From: Triatoma infestans
Taxonomy: Eukaryota; Arthropoda; Insecta; Hemiptera; Reduviidae
Direction of reading: 5' to 3'
Length of the DNA stretch: 64,000 bases
NCBI GenBank assembly: GCA_011037195.1
Contig: JAAEAF010002730.1
Coordinates: forward strand, 1 to 64,000
Shown here: piece after piece, positions 54,459-64,000 of the stretch
How the letters are laid out: each line of letters starts with the position of its first letter
Position numbering within the stretch: the stretch's first letter is position 1
Position numbers and translations under genes: made by a program
Notes under the pieces: model-generated
Seen by the model: only the letters and a program-made list of their open reading frames with translations
Databases searched by the model: none
What the model was told of the DNA's origin: nothing

Positions 54459-55080
54459 AAAAAATCTGGTGTGATATAGTCATACAACTTTCTCTTACTC
54501 CAGTTTTCAAAATTGTGGTTGACAAATTTTATAGTTAGTATATAAAATTTAATGAAATTCGTCTGTGTTTTTATGGAGAAAATTGCAAAAATTGAAAAAT
54601 ACTTTCTAGTAAAAACGCACTTCCGGTCATGCGATTTTTTTCATACTCAGAATTCTAATTAATATTATTCAGATGATAGTAACGTGTAATAAACTGAAAT
54701 AGCACTTTAGACGAAAAGCTACCCCCATGCTCTCCTAAAAGTACCCTGGATTCTACTCCTAAAACTACTCCTGAATTTTTCTGGAGAAATGTTTCAAATA
54801 AAAGTTATAACTCTTTGTATGTGTAGTTGTTGTACCAAGTTCCAAGAAAATCGTTGGAGCTATTTTTGAGAACATCGCAAAAAAGTAAAAAAAACAAAAA
54901 ATAAACTAGTAAAGTAGTACTTTCGGTTGAGAAATTTTGACAGACGGACCTACTTACTGTCAGATCCCATAGTGATACCTAAACGGAATATCAAGTTTCA
55001 ACTTTCTACGGTTTTTCGTTCTTGAGCTATGCTGTTCCCATACCACAGACACACACTCACACCATTTTCTCAAAATCCCT
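54459..55080 (-). mobile_element. R-family copy, head-truncated
   Basis: Minus orientation: ATCTGGTGTGATATAGTCAT, ACAACTTTCTCTTACTCCAG, boundary GCACTTCCGGTCATGCG at 54,618, GTACTTTCGGTTGAG at 54,917, CA tract near 55,047. It stops at 55,080 where another R head begins on the opposite strand. Confidence 0.8.
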
Positions 55081-55766
55081 TTTTGCTTTCTCTTACTTCT
55101 AGTAAGAGATAGTATTGTTGTAATCGTGTCAAATTTTCGATAACAAGGTTTCACCGGAAATATCCGTTTTGGGGTCCCTGAGTCCAAAAAAAGTGGTTTT
55201 TAGCAAATGGTGTGTGTATGTGAACAGCATAGCTCAAAAACGAAAAATCGTAGAAAGTTGAAACATGATCTTCCGTTTAGGTATCACCATGGGATCTGAC
55301 AGTACGTTATCTGTCAAAATTTCTCACCGGAAGTACCACTGTACTAGTTAGTTTTTTTTACTTTTTTGCATTTTACTCAAAAATGGCTCCTACGATTTTC
55401 TTTAAACTTCGTATATAAACTACATATATAAAACTACAACTTTTGTTTGAAACATTTCTCTGGGAAAATTCATTTAAGGGCACTTTTAAGGGAGGGGTGG
55501 CGTTTTGTTTTTCTCTAAAGTGCTATCATAGTTGATTATACAATTCTATCATCCAAACAAAATTAATTAGAAATAAATAGCATGGCCAAAATTTCCGAGT
55601 TTCAAGAAAATTAGTAAACTGGAAGTGCGCTTTTTACTGAACAGTATTTTCAGCTTTCGACAAATTTCATTAAATTTGGTACACAAACTATAAAATTTAT
55701 CAATTATAATTTTGAGAACTGGAGTAAGAGAAAGTTGTGTGAGTGTTTCACACAAGATTTTTTTTC
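55081..55766 (+). mobile_element. R-family copy, one monomer
   Basis: TTTTGCTTTCTCTTACTTCT head, short TG tract (55,209), CACCATGGGATCTGACAGTA, CTCAAAAATGGCTCCTACGA at 55,377, boundary TAAACTGGAAGTGCGC at 55,614, GGAGTAAGAGAAAGTTGTGT at 55,722 and GAGTGTTTCACACAAGATTT. Together with 54,459-55,080 it forms a head-to-head inverted pair about 1.3 kb long. Confidence 0.85.
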
Positions 55767-55769
55767 TAT

Positions 55770-57390
55770 CCGATGATATTGTTTTCCACATTGAATCAGA
55801 ATTTTAGAATTTCCTGGACAGCTGCTAGTGCGAGGAAGAAATAAGTAATATATTTTGACAGTGTACAGTGTATATGGTCGTGCTAAAGTTAATTTATTTT
55901 TACTGCTAACACTTACTAAATGTAAATTACATCTGAATTTATAATGCTTTCTTGGAAGTAGTTTCAGGAAAATTACGCTGCTATGCTTCCTAATATTGTT
56001 CAAAAGTTAACAATAACCTTCAAATCAGGATAGAATTATAAATTTTCTACTTTATATCACTGGTTTAAGAGGAATTATTGCGACATATCCATTCTCGAGA
56101 TTAAAATGCTGTCGGAAAAAACGTATTTTGGAGAATCCAGATGTGATTTGAAAAATGATTACAGTAACAAACAATTACATTTACTGACTGAACTAGGTGA
56201 ATAAACTAGGCGAATATTTCCTAAGTACTTAGTGTAGGTAACCTCCCACCACATTTTGAACGTTTAAGTATTCGACGACTTTTCATATTCATTTGACCAA
56301 AGTCTGTTATTATATTTCTTTTCAGTTACCGAGATTCAAGAAATTTTGGTCGAAGTATAATTTTTAGCGCTTAGTCCTAAACTAATCTGTTGATTGCATT
56401 GGAAAATCGTGAAGATTTAGTCATTAAATTTGTGGGCGTTGGCTAGAAGAGGCTTGACGTCTTTGCAGTCTGGCATTATATTAGCGACGTATACACTAAC
56501 ATATCAACACACGGACAAACACATACAGCTGGCAAGGATTTTCAGTTATTTGAGCACTAAGGCTATCACACACTTCCGGTTTTAATAACAAACAATGAAC
56601 AAGCACACTAAAAAGAGCCTAAGGTCTACAAAGATTTTGGCTTTCTTGCAGATAACGGACATCTTTATAAAAAATTAGAAATGAATAGAACCAAATTTGT
56701 CATTATTTCTGTAACAACTGTATACACATACTACAACTGAAATCTCAAATAACTCAAATTGAAAAATATGAAAATAAAATACATTAAAATCCAAAAAAAA
56801 ATGCTTTATTGGCTAGCCTAACTTAAATCTGACTTACTAATCAAAGGGGAGAGAACAGGGTCACCCCACTTATATCCTACACAGTACCTTTCGTGCTTCG
56901 TGTCGATTACCGGTGGTATTACAGAGCGGCCACATAGACGATGGCGGATCTCGGGCTGGTCGTCCCTTTTCTCAACTCTCCTGGGGTGGAGTGCACTCCG
57001 GAATTCGTCCTCCTAGAGGGGTCAGTTCTTCCAGTTGCGGTCGAAAATATCGGGCTCTTTTACTTCTCACCCTCCAGAGCAGAATAATGCCATTTCAGCA
57101 CTCCAGTTACACAGCACTTTCTACTGTATACAAAGCACTTTCTCCCCCATCACTCACTCGCCTACTCATGTGTCTCCCCACTACTCACCTACTCACTCTC
57201 ATTAAGGTAAATATTTACCTTAATTAAAGATTATTTACCTTATTTTAACATCATTTATTTCTCTCCAAAATATTGTGCAACATTCCTGACACAATGCTTT
57301 CCTTAAAAAAATTCTTTTTATAAGTTGAGATTTGTTTAATATTGTGTATGTTGAAGTCAACTAACATATTATCGTAATAATTATAGGTAT
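55770..57390. other. unassigned, with a GC-rich block at 56,905-57,060
   Basis: The block (ACAGAGCGGCCACATAGACG, ATGGCGGATCTCGGGCTGGT, GAGGGGTCAGTTCTTCCAGT) lies in a 104-codon plus frame (56913-57227) but shows no recognisable domain. Its minus-strand reading (LTPLGGRIPECTPPQES) is also open. AAGGTAAATATTTACCTT at 57,206-57,223 is a perfect 18-bp palindrome. Confidence 0.4.
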
Positions 57391-57472
57391 GTTAGAACAC
57401 AATTAGTCAATTATAATTTATGTAAATCGCAGTTAGAGAAGATTGTGTGAATATTTCACACTAGATCTTTTT
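57390..57472 (+). repeat. R-family tail fragment
   Basis: GTCAATTATAATTTATGTAA, GCAGTTAGAGAAGATTGTGT, GAATATTTCACACTAGATCT then T-run. The last ~80 bp of R; F begins directly after its T-run. Confidence 0.7.
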
Positions 57473-57533
57473 TGAATATGTGGATGGTTCCGCAGTGCTG
57501 GATAACATCTGGTATTTTATCCGGCGTAGCATG

Positions 57534-58203
57534 TGTAATGACATATCAAAGTCATAGCAATGGTATCAAGGTCATAGCAATGTCAAAGTGGTTCCAGCCA
57601 GCTGCTATCTTCACAAAGGATGGCAGGAATACGGGATAATTTATAACTGGTAGCCTAGCCGGCCGCTGTCTTCAAGACAAGGCCGCGGCCAAACAAACGA
57701 AACCCTTTTCAATACAAGGGTCAATACTTTACATCAAAGCAAGCATCGATAAAGCTGGCCACTGACCTAAATCACTGGTCACCGAACTAACCAAGGTCGC
57801 ACACTAGGAAAGATGTCTTGGTGTGAGTGTTGCTTCCACTGTGAGTAACACTAATATAAACTTCACTCCACTGGAAGAGGGGATCATTATACTTCAGTAC
57901 GTCTGATCACTATACACGAGTACGTCAGCAGATCATTATATACGAGTACATCGTTATACCTTGCGGCAGTTTATTTATTTTAATCATCTTAAATTGTTTG
58001 TTATTTTAACTTTAAATTATCTAAGTATTTCATGTTAATAGTTACCATTTCTCAAATTTAAATTACTGTAAAAATATAGTCTATTTTTATAAATTCAGTG
58101 TTAGTAATTCAAGTTCTAACTTCCAAAAATCTCTAACTAACTTCCGCCCTCTTCAAGACATCTACTACATACCTCAGGAATCACAATAAACGATTCCACT
58201 ACA
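57534..58203. mobile_element. solo LTR 2, inserted in F
   Basis: TGTAATGACATATCAAAGTC ... AATAAACGATTCCACTACA. CATG on both sides (57530-57533 and 58204-58207) is the 4-bp duplication. F reads GTAGCATGCAT when uninterrupted, confirming the target. Contains AACACTAATATAAACTTCAC (TATA-like), ATCACAATAAACG (polyadenylation-type AATAAA) and the GC-rich hairpin-like GGCCGCTGTCTTCAAGACAA. Confidence 0.95.
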
Positions 58204-58685
58204 CATGTATATTTCTTTCTTTTGTTCCTGACCGGTTTTGGATTTTCATCCAACATCGGAACAAATTCACCAAGTTCGTGTAGAGAGTTCATTTCAATGT
58301 AATGTTTCTGTTACACTCACTCTTGTTGGTTGAATATATATGCGGGAAATTATAAGATTATGTGTGTGTGTGTTTAATGACTAAATGGAATTATTATAAA
58401 TTATGATTATACATTAGAAAATAGTGTCTATTAAATAGCATGTTTTGAAGAATATTTTATCTATCTACTTAAAGAATCTATTCTTTATCTATTCTTATTA
58501 ATACAATTTACTCCTGAAATATCTTATCGTCTCCTCTAATAAAAATGACTTGATAAAACACTGAGCATACTTAACAACACTATTAAAAGTTAGTTATAAA
58601 GTATTCTTCAGAACATGCTATTTATTATACACTATTTTCTATTGTCTAATTATAATTTCTAATAATTTAATGTTAATGTGTCATT

Positions 58686-58686
<1 letters not shown>

Positions 58687-58725
<39 letters not shown>
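58687..58725. repeat. (CA)n microsatellite
   Basis: About 19 CA units within the right arm of F. The left arm has a GT tract at the pairing position. Confidence 0.9.
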
Positions 58726-58730
<5 letters not shown>

Positions 58731-59137
58731 AAAGTAACATAACCTTATAAGCTCCCGCACATATATACATTCAACAAACCAACAAGTGTGATTGTAACAG
58801 AAACATTACGTTAAAATGAACTGTCTACAAGAACTTGGTGAATTTGTTCTGATGTTGGATGAAAATCCAAAACCGGTCAGGAACAAAAATGAATATGCAT
58901 GCTACGACCGATAAAATACGCAGACCAGATCTTTTTCATTAAGTTTTCTGTAATGAGATAAACATTAAGACATAATAGAGTGGGAATGATTACATTTATA
59001 CGTAGCCAGTATTATAAGTAGTTACTTATTTCATCGAAATAAAAACGGGAAGAGCTAGTTAAAAAGGAATGTACAGAGATCCCTCACTTGTTTCTATATA
59101 CAATAAATATTGTTTGTCCAATAACTTCTTATGTCCG

Positions 59138-59780
59138 TGTAATGACATGGCAAGGTCATAGCAATCTCAAACCTTCACAACACATAACAAAAGAAAGAAT
59201 AATTTATAACTAGTGGCCTAGCCGGCCGCTGTCTTCAAGACAAGGCCGCAGCCAAACAAACAAAACCAAGGATCAATACTTTACATCAAAGCAAGCACCG
59301 ATAAGCTGGCCACTGACCTAAATCGCTGGTCCCCGAACTAACCAAGGTAGCACAAGGTCGCACACTAGGACAGATGTCTTGGTGTGAGTGTTGCTAACAC
59401 TTATATATAAACTTCGCCCCATTGGAAGAGGGGAGGATTATATGATTATACTTCAGTACGTCTTCAAGATTATTATACGAGCAGCAGTTTCCGCGTCTCT
59501 ATACAGTTTTTATTTATACTTATTTCCTTAGTTGTGCATCTTAGTTCATTTATTTTAATCATTCTAAATAATTAGTTATTTATCTCCTATTTATTTCCAA
59601 GTATTTTTTGTTAATAGTTACCATTACTCACGTTTAAATTATTGTACAAATACAGTCTATTTTTATAAATTACGTGTTAATAATTCGAGCACTAACTTCC
59701 AAAAATCTCTAAACTAACTTCCGCCCTCTTCAAGACATCTACTACATACCATAGGAATCACAATAAACGATTCCACTACA
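59138..59780. mobile_element. solo LTR 3
   Basis: TGTAATGACATGGCAAGGTC ... AATAAACGATTCCACTACA, with TCCG at 59134-59137 and 59781-59784. Shares nearly all blocks with solo LTR 2 (GCCGGCCGCTGTCTTCAAGA, CTAACTTCCGCCCTCTTCAA). No internal retrotransposon DNA on either side. Confidence 0.95.
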
Positions 59781-59784
59781 TCCG

Positions 59785-61055
59785 TGTTTATCAACATTTA
59801 TATTCATTCAACATCATTATACTACATTTTCAATGTAAATGACTTTGTTATTGTGCAATCCTATGAGACAAATTAACCTGTTCAGTCTCTGTAGAAAGTA
59901 CTTGCCTTGTCTTGTATTGCCTAAAGAGAATTTTTAATTTAATAAATTGAAATAATTCATCTAAATATATTGAACTATTGACTTTCCGAATTCTTTTATT
60001 ACTGTATTTATATTGCTGTCAGTGACGTATTACAGTAAGAAGTTCTTGTTGGAAACTAGTTCACATCCTCATGTGGAACCATATTTATCAAACTAGCACT
60101 TCAAATTTTTTGTACATAAAAGCATATAAATTTTTATGTATATTGTTAAGTGTGACACTATCGGGATCTCTTTTTCTTTTTTAATAGAATGGGCGTTGCA
60201 TGAGAGTAGTGGTGGTTAGTGGAGGATAATATGAAAGGTAGAGAGAGAGGAGAAGTGGGCTATATCAGGTGGGCCCATAGTGGGTGTGTGTTTGGACAAT
60301 TGCCAAATATACTCTGTAACATTCACACATAAACATATATATGTGTACATTTAGAGAGTAGAGAGAGAAAACGTGGTAGGAAGGGTATATCCATGGCAAT
60401 TTGTATTATATACGTGTAATATAAGGGACACTTGTCCCTAGGATTGATGATAACTGGTAATCAATAGGTGATTTGAAAGAGAAAGAGGGGGTATCACACA
60501 TACATAGAGGTAGACAGACCATCATCGTGCATTACAATGTCTCCTTCTCACTCACACACACTCTCTGCTGTACCATCATCACGATACTAACATTGCTGGG
60601 TCTATAACCCCTTTGATGCTCACCAGTAATCCTTATAACAAAACTAGCTCTCTCTTTACGACACAGTCACCACTAAACATTTGTAGCTCCTATTTACAAA
60701 CTGTACACGCCCACACATACACACACATATATATATATATATATTTACACATGTTTTCCAAAGCTTTCTCTCAAATATTTCTTACTTATTTTACCTCTCT
60801 TTAGATTTCCTTTTCTTCCACTTACATATTTCTTCTTTAATGTAATACTTTACTGTGTTTTCTAAAAAAAAAAACACCCAAGTTATTCAAATGAGAATTT
60901 TATCTGTTGCATACAATATATTTTGAAGAACATAAAAGTAGAGAACATAAATTCTGAGATGGCCTTGTGCCATCCACAAGTCCTGTGCACAACAAAGAAA
61001 ACAGTAAAAATCAAATATAGAAAAGTATAAATATGACAAACAACTTTTTATTGAA
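59785..61055. other. unassigned; CA/TA microsatellite at 60,710-60,745
   Basis: Short CT/GA-rich patches near 60,240, 60,360 and 60,480. No gene or family recognised. Confidence 0.5.
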
Positions 61056-61058
61056 AAG

Positions 61059-62015
61059 TCCTCCAGTTTTCAAAATTATAATTGACTAATTTCATAGTTT
61101 GTGTACCAAATTTAATGAAATTCGTCGAAAACTGAAAAAAAAAAACAGTTCAGTAAAAGCGCACTTCCGGTTTACTAATTTTCTTGAAACTTGGAATATT
61201 GGCTATCTCTTTATTTCTAATTAATTTTGTTTGGATGATAGAATTGTATAATCAACTATGATAATAGCACTTTAGAGAAAAACATAACCCCCCCTCCCGT
61301 AAAAGTGCCCTTAAATGAATTTTCCCAGAGAAATGTTTTAAATAAAAGTTGTACATCTTTGTATGTGTAGTTTATATGAGAAGTTTCAAGAAAATCGTCG
61401 AAGACATTTTTAATGAAATCGTGAAAAAATCATTTAGTAAAATGGTGATGTAAACGAACTTTCGGTTATACGATTTTTTTTCAAACTCGGAATTTCAACA
61501 ACATATTTAATTCTAATTAACATTATTTAGATGATAGAATTGTCTAATAAACTGAAATAGTACTTTAGAAAAACCTAACCCCCTCCCCCAAAAGTACCCT
61601 TAAATGAATTTTTCCGCAGAAATGTTTCAAATAAAAGTTGTAGCTCTTTGTATGTGTTGTTGATGTACTAAGCTTCAAGAAAATCGTTGGAGCCATTTTT
61701 GAGAACATCGCAAAAGAAGTAGAAATAAAACATCTAGTAAAATGGTACTTCCGGTTGAGGAATTTTGGCAGGTAACGTTTTGTCAAATCCCATGGTGATA
61801 CCTAAGCAGAATATCAACTTTCAACGGTTTATCGTTTTTGAGCTATGCTGTTCACATACACACATATATATATATATATATATAAACATATAGACCATTT
61901 TCAAAAACCACTTTTTTGGACTGAGGGGACTTCATAACGAATATTTCCAATGAAAACTCGATATCACAAATTTGACACGATTACAATACTTCCTCTTATA
62001 AAAGAAAAGAAAAAA
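61059..62015 (-). mobile_element. R-family copy
   Basis: Minus orientation, tail slightly truncated (begins CCTCCAGTTTTCAAAATTAT). Boundaries GCACTTCCGGTTTACTAA at 61,161, GAACTTTCGGTTATACG at 61,457, GTACTTCCGGTTGAGG at 61,746. (TA)n at 61,861-61,886 replaces the usual CA tract. Head degraded at CTTATAAAAGAAAAG. Confidence 0.85.
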
Positions 62016-62059
62016 CATGTTGGCTTAAATGTTTGTAGTCTAATCGTCAATAAAACGTC

Positions 62060-62420
62060 AGCTTTAGGGTGAATTCGAAAAAACTGAAGAGGGAGAGAGA
62101 GAGAGAAAAAGAAACGTTCAGTGCCAGTCTTCAAAACGGTTTTCTACAAACTCCGGAATTTTTGGCAGCATATTTAATTTTTAATATTATTATATAGATG
62201 ACATATCATCGTATAGTATAGTGAAGTGGCACTTTTAGAAGTAAAGAGAATCATGTCACCTCCATAAACCAGAACCCCATCTAAAATGAATTGTCCCGGA
62301 AAATGTTTCAAATAAAAGTTTAATATTATGTAAAGAAAGTTTAAAGAAAATCGCAACAAAAATGAAGGAAAAACCGGAAAATCCATTTCCCAACGTGATA
62401 TTCAAACTTTTTGTCAGGAC
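62060..62420 (-). repeat. R-family copy, strongly diverged
   Basis: AACGTTCAGTGCCAGTCTTC, CAAACTCCGGAATTTTTGGC, TCCCGGAAAATGTTTCAAAT and AAAGAAAATCGCAACAAA, in the minus R order. Confidence 0.5.
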
Positions 62421-62640
62421 GCCGTGTGCTGATATTGCAGGACGTGCGCCTCATGAAGGGGGCATCATTTGACTCGATAATTTTAACAGTAATTTCTTCA
62501 CAACTGTAACTGTAAAATAATTAAAAAATAAGAAATTTATAAGAAAAAGTAACTGTTTAGATTTCCAAATCCATTCTATCGGTTAAAAATAACACGTTCT
62601 GATTTTGTAAATATTTTTTGCTCAATTGTGAGAGCATTTT

Positions 62641-62935
62641 CTTTTACTTTCTCTTCCTTGTTAGAAGAAATTATTGCGGTCTTTTTAACAACAACAACAA
62701 CAACAAAAAATTACAATATTTTTACGAATGGACTGAATGTGTGTGAACGAACACAATATCTCAAAAACGAAAAATCGCGGAAACCCCAAGCTTGATATTT
62801 CCTTGATGGAGGTACCACCCTACCACCCATCTCATCAGACATAAATATTTGGGTCAAAATCCACTAACCGGAAATGAGACTTTACTGAAAGTATTTTGCT
62901 CCAGTTTTTTGGAGTTAAAATGTGATTGGTGTGTT
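62641..62935 (+). repeat. R-family head, diverged
   Basis: TTTTACTTTCTCTTCCTTGT, an AAC repeat at 62,690, TCAAAAACGAAAAATCGCGG, ACCGGAAATGAGACTTTACT. Cut off in the first monomer. Confidence 0.6.
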
Positions 62936-63720
62936 GAGTTTTGTATAGTGGCACGAGCGATGTTGTAAAAGGGCTTGCAAGTATGTTTGAGATAAAGATA
63001 GAATTATTAAGAAATAATCAAGAGAGCACCAATGCTTTTAAAATAGATATATTATTCTCTATGAGAAATTAAATTACTTTAAAATATCACAATAATAAGC
63101 TTATAAATTAACTGGAATAAACTCTTATGTTATAACTTAAAACTGGTACAGTTCTGATGTGTTCTCTTTGGTGTCTACAACAAATCTGTCTTGAAGGAAT
63201 GCTCTCTTTAGCGGGGGATTTTCTTTTACAAAAGAGTTGGCCTAACGGGTTTTTGTGCCTTTGTTTTCCTAATAGCAATGACCTACATTGTAGTATGCCT
63301 GGCTCTGTACCCATCACTAAATACACTATTTGAACTATCTAATTTTCACAAAACTATTTTCTAAAACTATTATTTTTCCATTTCGTTCTTCCACTACAAG
63401 GTTTTCAAAAAAATGTCTTCTACATGAAAAATGTCTTCGTATAATGTTTGCTTTCATAAGTGCTTATGACTTTTTTTTTTCAACATTTTTCAACAGGAAA
63501 ATTGATTTTTGGGAAACTTCTGCAATGATTAAACTTTCCTCTAAAATGGTAGTCCTGTACAATACATGGTACTTATATAATATTAAGATAAATTAAATGC
63601 ATCGCTAGTGTAATGGAACAAACAAAACGGAAATATTGAATAATATTGAAAAAATATGTTAGTTTTGAATAAAGAATCTAAAAATGAATGACGTGAAAAT
63701 ATAAAAAGATTTTAAGTGTA
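62936..63720. other. unassigned
   Basis: A less AT-rich stretch at 63,150-63,310 has a 72-codon minus frame with no recognised motif. The rest is AT-rich. Confidence 0.45.
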
Positions 63721-63871
63721 ATTTAGAACAGCAAAATGAAGAGACTGAGGTCATTGCTATTCCAAGACAAAGGGCAGGTAAAAAGAAACCGTTAGAGCAA
63801 ATCAAAGCACTCGGCAAAATCCATTGTACAATTCACCCCTCCTTAGTATCCAAGGAAATAATATATAAATA
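63721..63871 (+). CDS. short coding-like segment, unclassified
   Basis: Open for about 48 codons: NLEQQNEETEVIAIPRQRAG then KKKPLEQIKALGKIH and IHPSLVSKEIIYK, stop. Lysine-rich text with coding-like codon use, lacking a supported start. It may be a transposase scrap (some hAT proteins have an IPR.R..KK segment before the catalytic domain), but this is a guess. Confidence 0.2.
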
Positions 63872-64000
63872 GCATAGAATCAACTAACTTTAACTAGAAT
63901 CAAATAGTCGCATTCAGAACTCCCTCTGCCCAACTGTCAGCATCAGTATTACGAAAACATTAATTTGTGTTTAAGTCATTTTAGCTACAAGAATATTTAA

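Larger units (their letters stand above)
57474..58921. mobile_element. F-family large foldback, split by a solo LTR
   Basis: Left terminus TGTGGATGGTTCCGCAGTGC, TGGATAACATCTGGTATTTT, GGCGTAGCATG, interrupted by the LTR, then ATGTTCCTGACC-like text to about 58,485. Right arm (58,590-58,921) is the inverse complement: AGTATTCTTCAGAACATGCT matches AGCATGTTTTGAAGAATATT at 58,438-58,457, and AGGAACAAAAATGAATATGC and ATGCTACGACCGATAAAATA match the left terminus. Arms are about 370 bp around about 100 bp of unique DNA. The CA microsatellite at 58,687-58,725 and the GT tract at 58,362 are partners. No coding sequence. Confidence 0.85.

Overview
This is eukaryotic nuclear DNA. It is strongly AT-rich, full of microsatellites and A/T runs, and has no operons, ribosome binding sites or dense genes. 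The transposon families (two mariners, three hATs, a Merlin, a Penelope-like element, jockey-, I/R1- and RTE-like LINEs, tRNA-derived SINEs, Ty3-type solo LTRs) suggest an invertebrate, most likely an arthropod. I cannot name the species. I see no convincing host gene, tRNA, rRNA or CRISPR array. Almost every recognisable coding segment is a broken piece of a mobile element.

The dominant component is an interspersed family called R here. It has at least 12 long copies and many fragments, on both strands. A full copy reads: T-run; 15-bp subterminal repeat ACTTTCTCTTACTCC; head of about 300 bp with a (TG)n microsatellite; two to four monomers of about 290 bp, each carrying ACCGGAAGTGCG; the exact inverse complement GGAGTAAGAGAAAGT; a small hairpin GTGTGA..TCACAC; T-run. 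This layout resembles non-autonomous Helentron elements (HINE/DINE-1 type). That is an inference from architecture. Two further non-coding families are F, a foldback with arms of up to about 370 bp, and X, a smaller foldback.

Layout. 0-1.6 kb: X end, then F split by a 413-bp element with its own inverted repeats. 2.5-3.5: LINE relic (-). 4.9-6.8: mariner split by a LINE. 7.4-9.7: R copy split by a hAT relic. 10-15.6: decayed DNA, SINE pieces, two unclassified coding-like stretches, an LTR-leader-like motif. 15.8-16.4: jockey LINE (-). 16.6-18.5: two R copies in tandem, one carrying a 184-bp LINE scrap. 19.1-20.2: R. 22.0-23.1: mariner with TA duplication. 24.2: SINE in R. 25.0-26.5: longest R. 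27.1-28.3: hAT with inverted repeats. 29.0-29.8: solo LTR. 31.6-33.5: Merlin with perfect 8-bp duplication, split by a LINE with perfect 18-bp duplication. 33.8-34.15: LINE scrap. 35-39.6: R, F hairpin, palindrome, R. 43.1-44.1: hAT hosting an X foldback. 44.4-47.7: R pieces and a SINE. 48.5-49.5: Penelope-like GIY-YIG relic hosting a SINE. 52.1-52.7: three SINE pieces. 54.5-55.8: two R copies head to head. 57.5-58.9: large F foldback split by a solo LTR. 59.1-59.8: third solo LTR. 61.1-62.9: R copies.

The elements form no pathway. What they record is a layered insertion history, and many layers can be ordered from target-site duplications read directly in the sequence.
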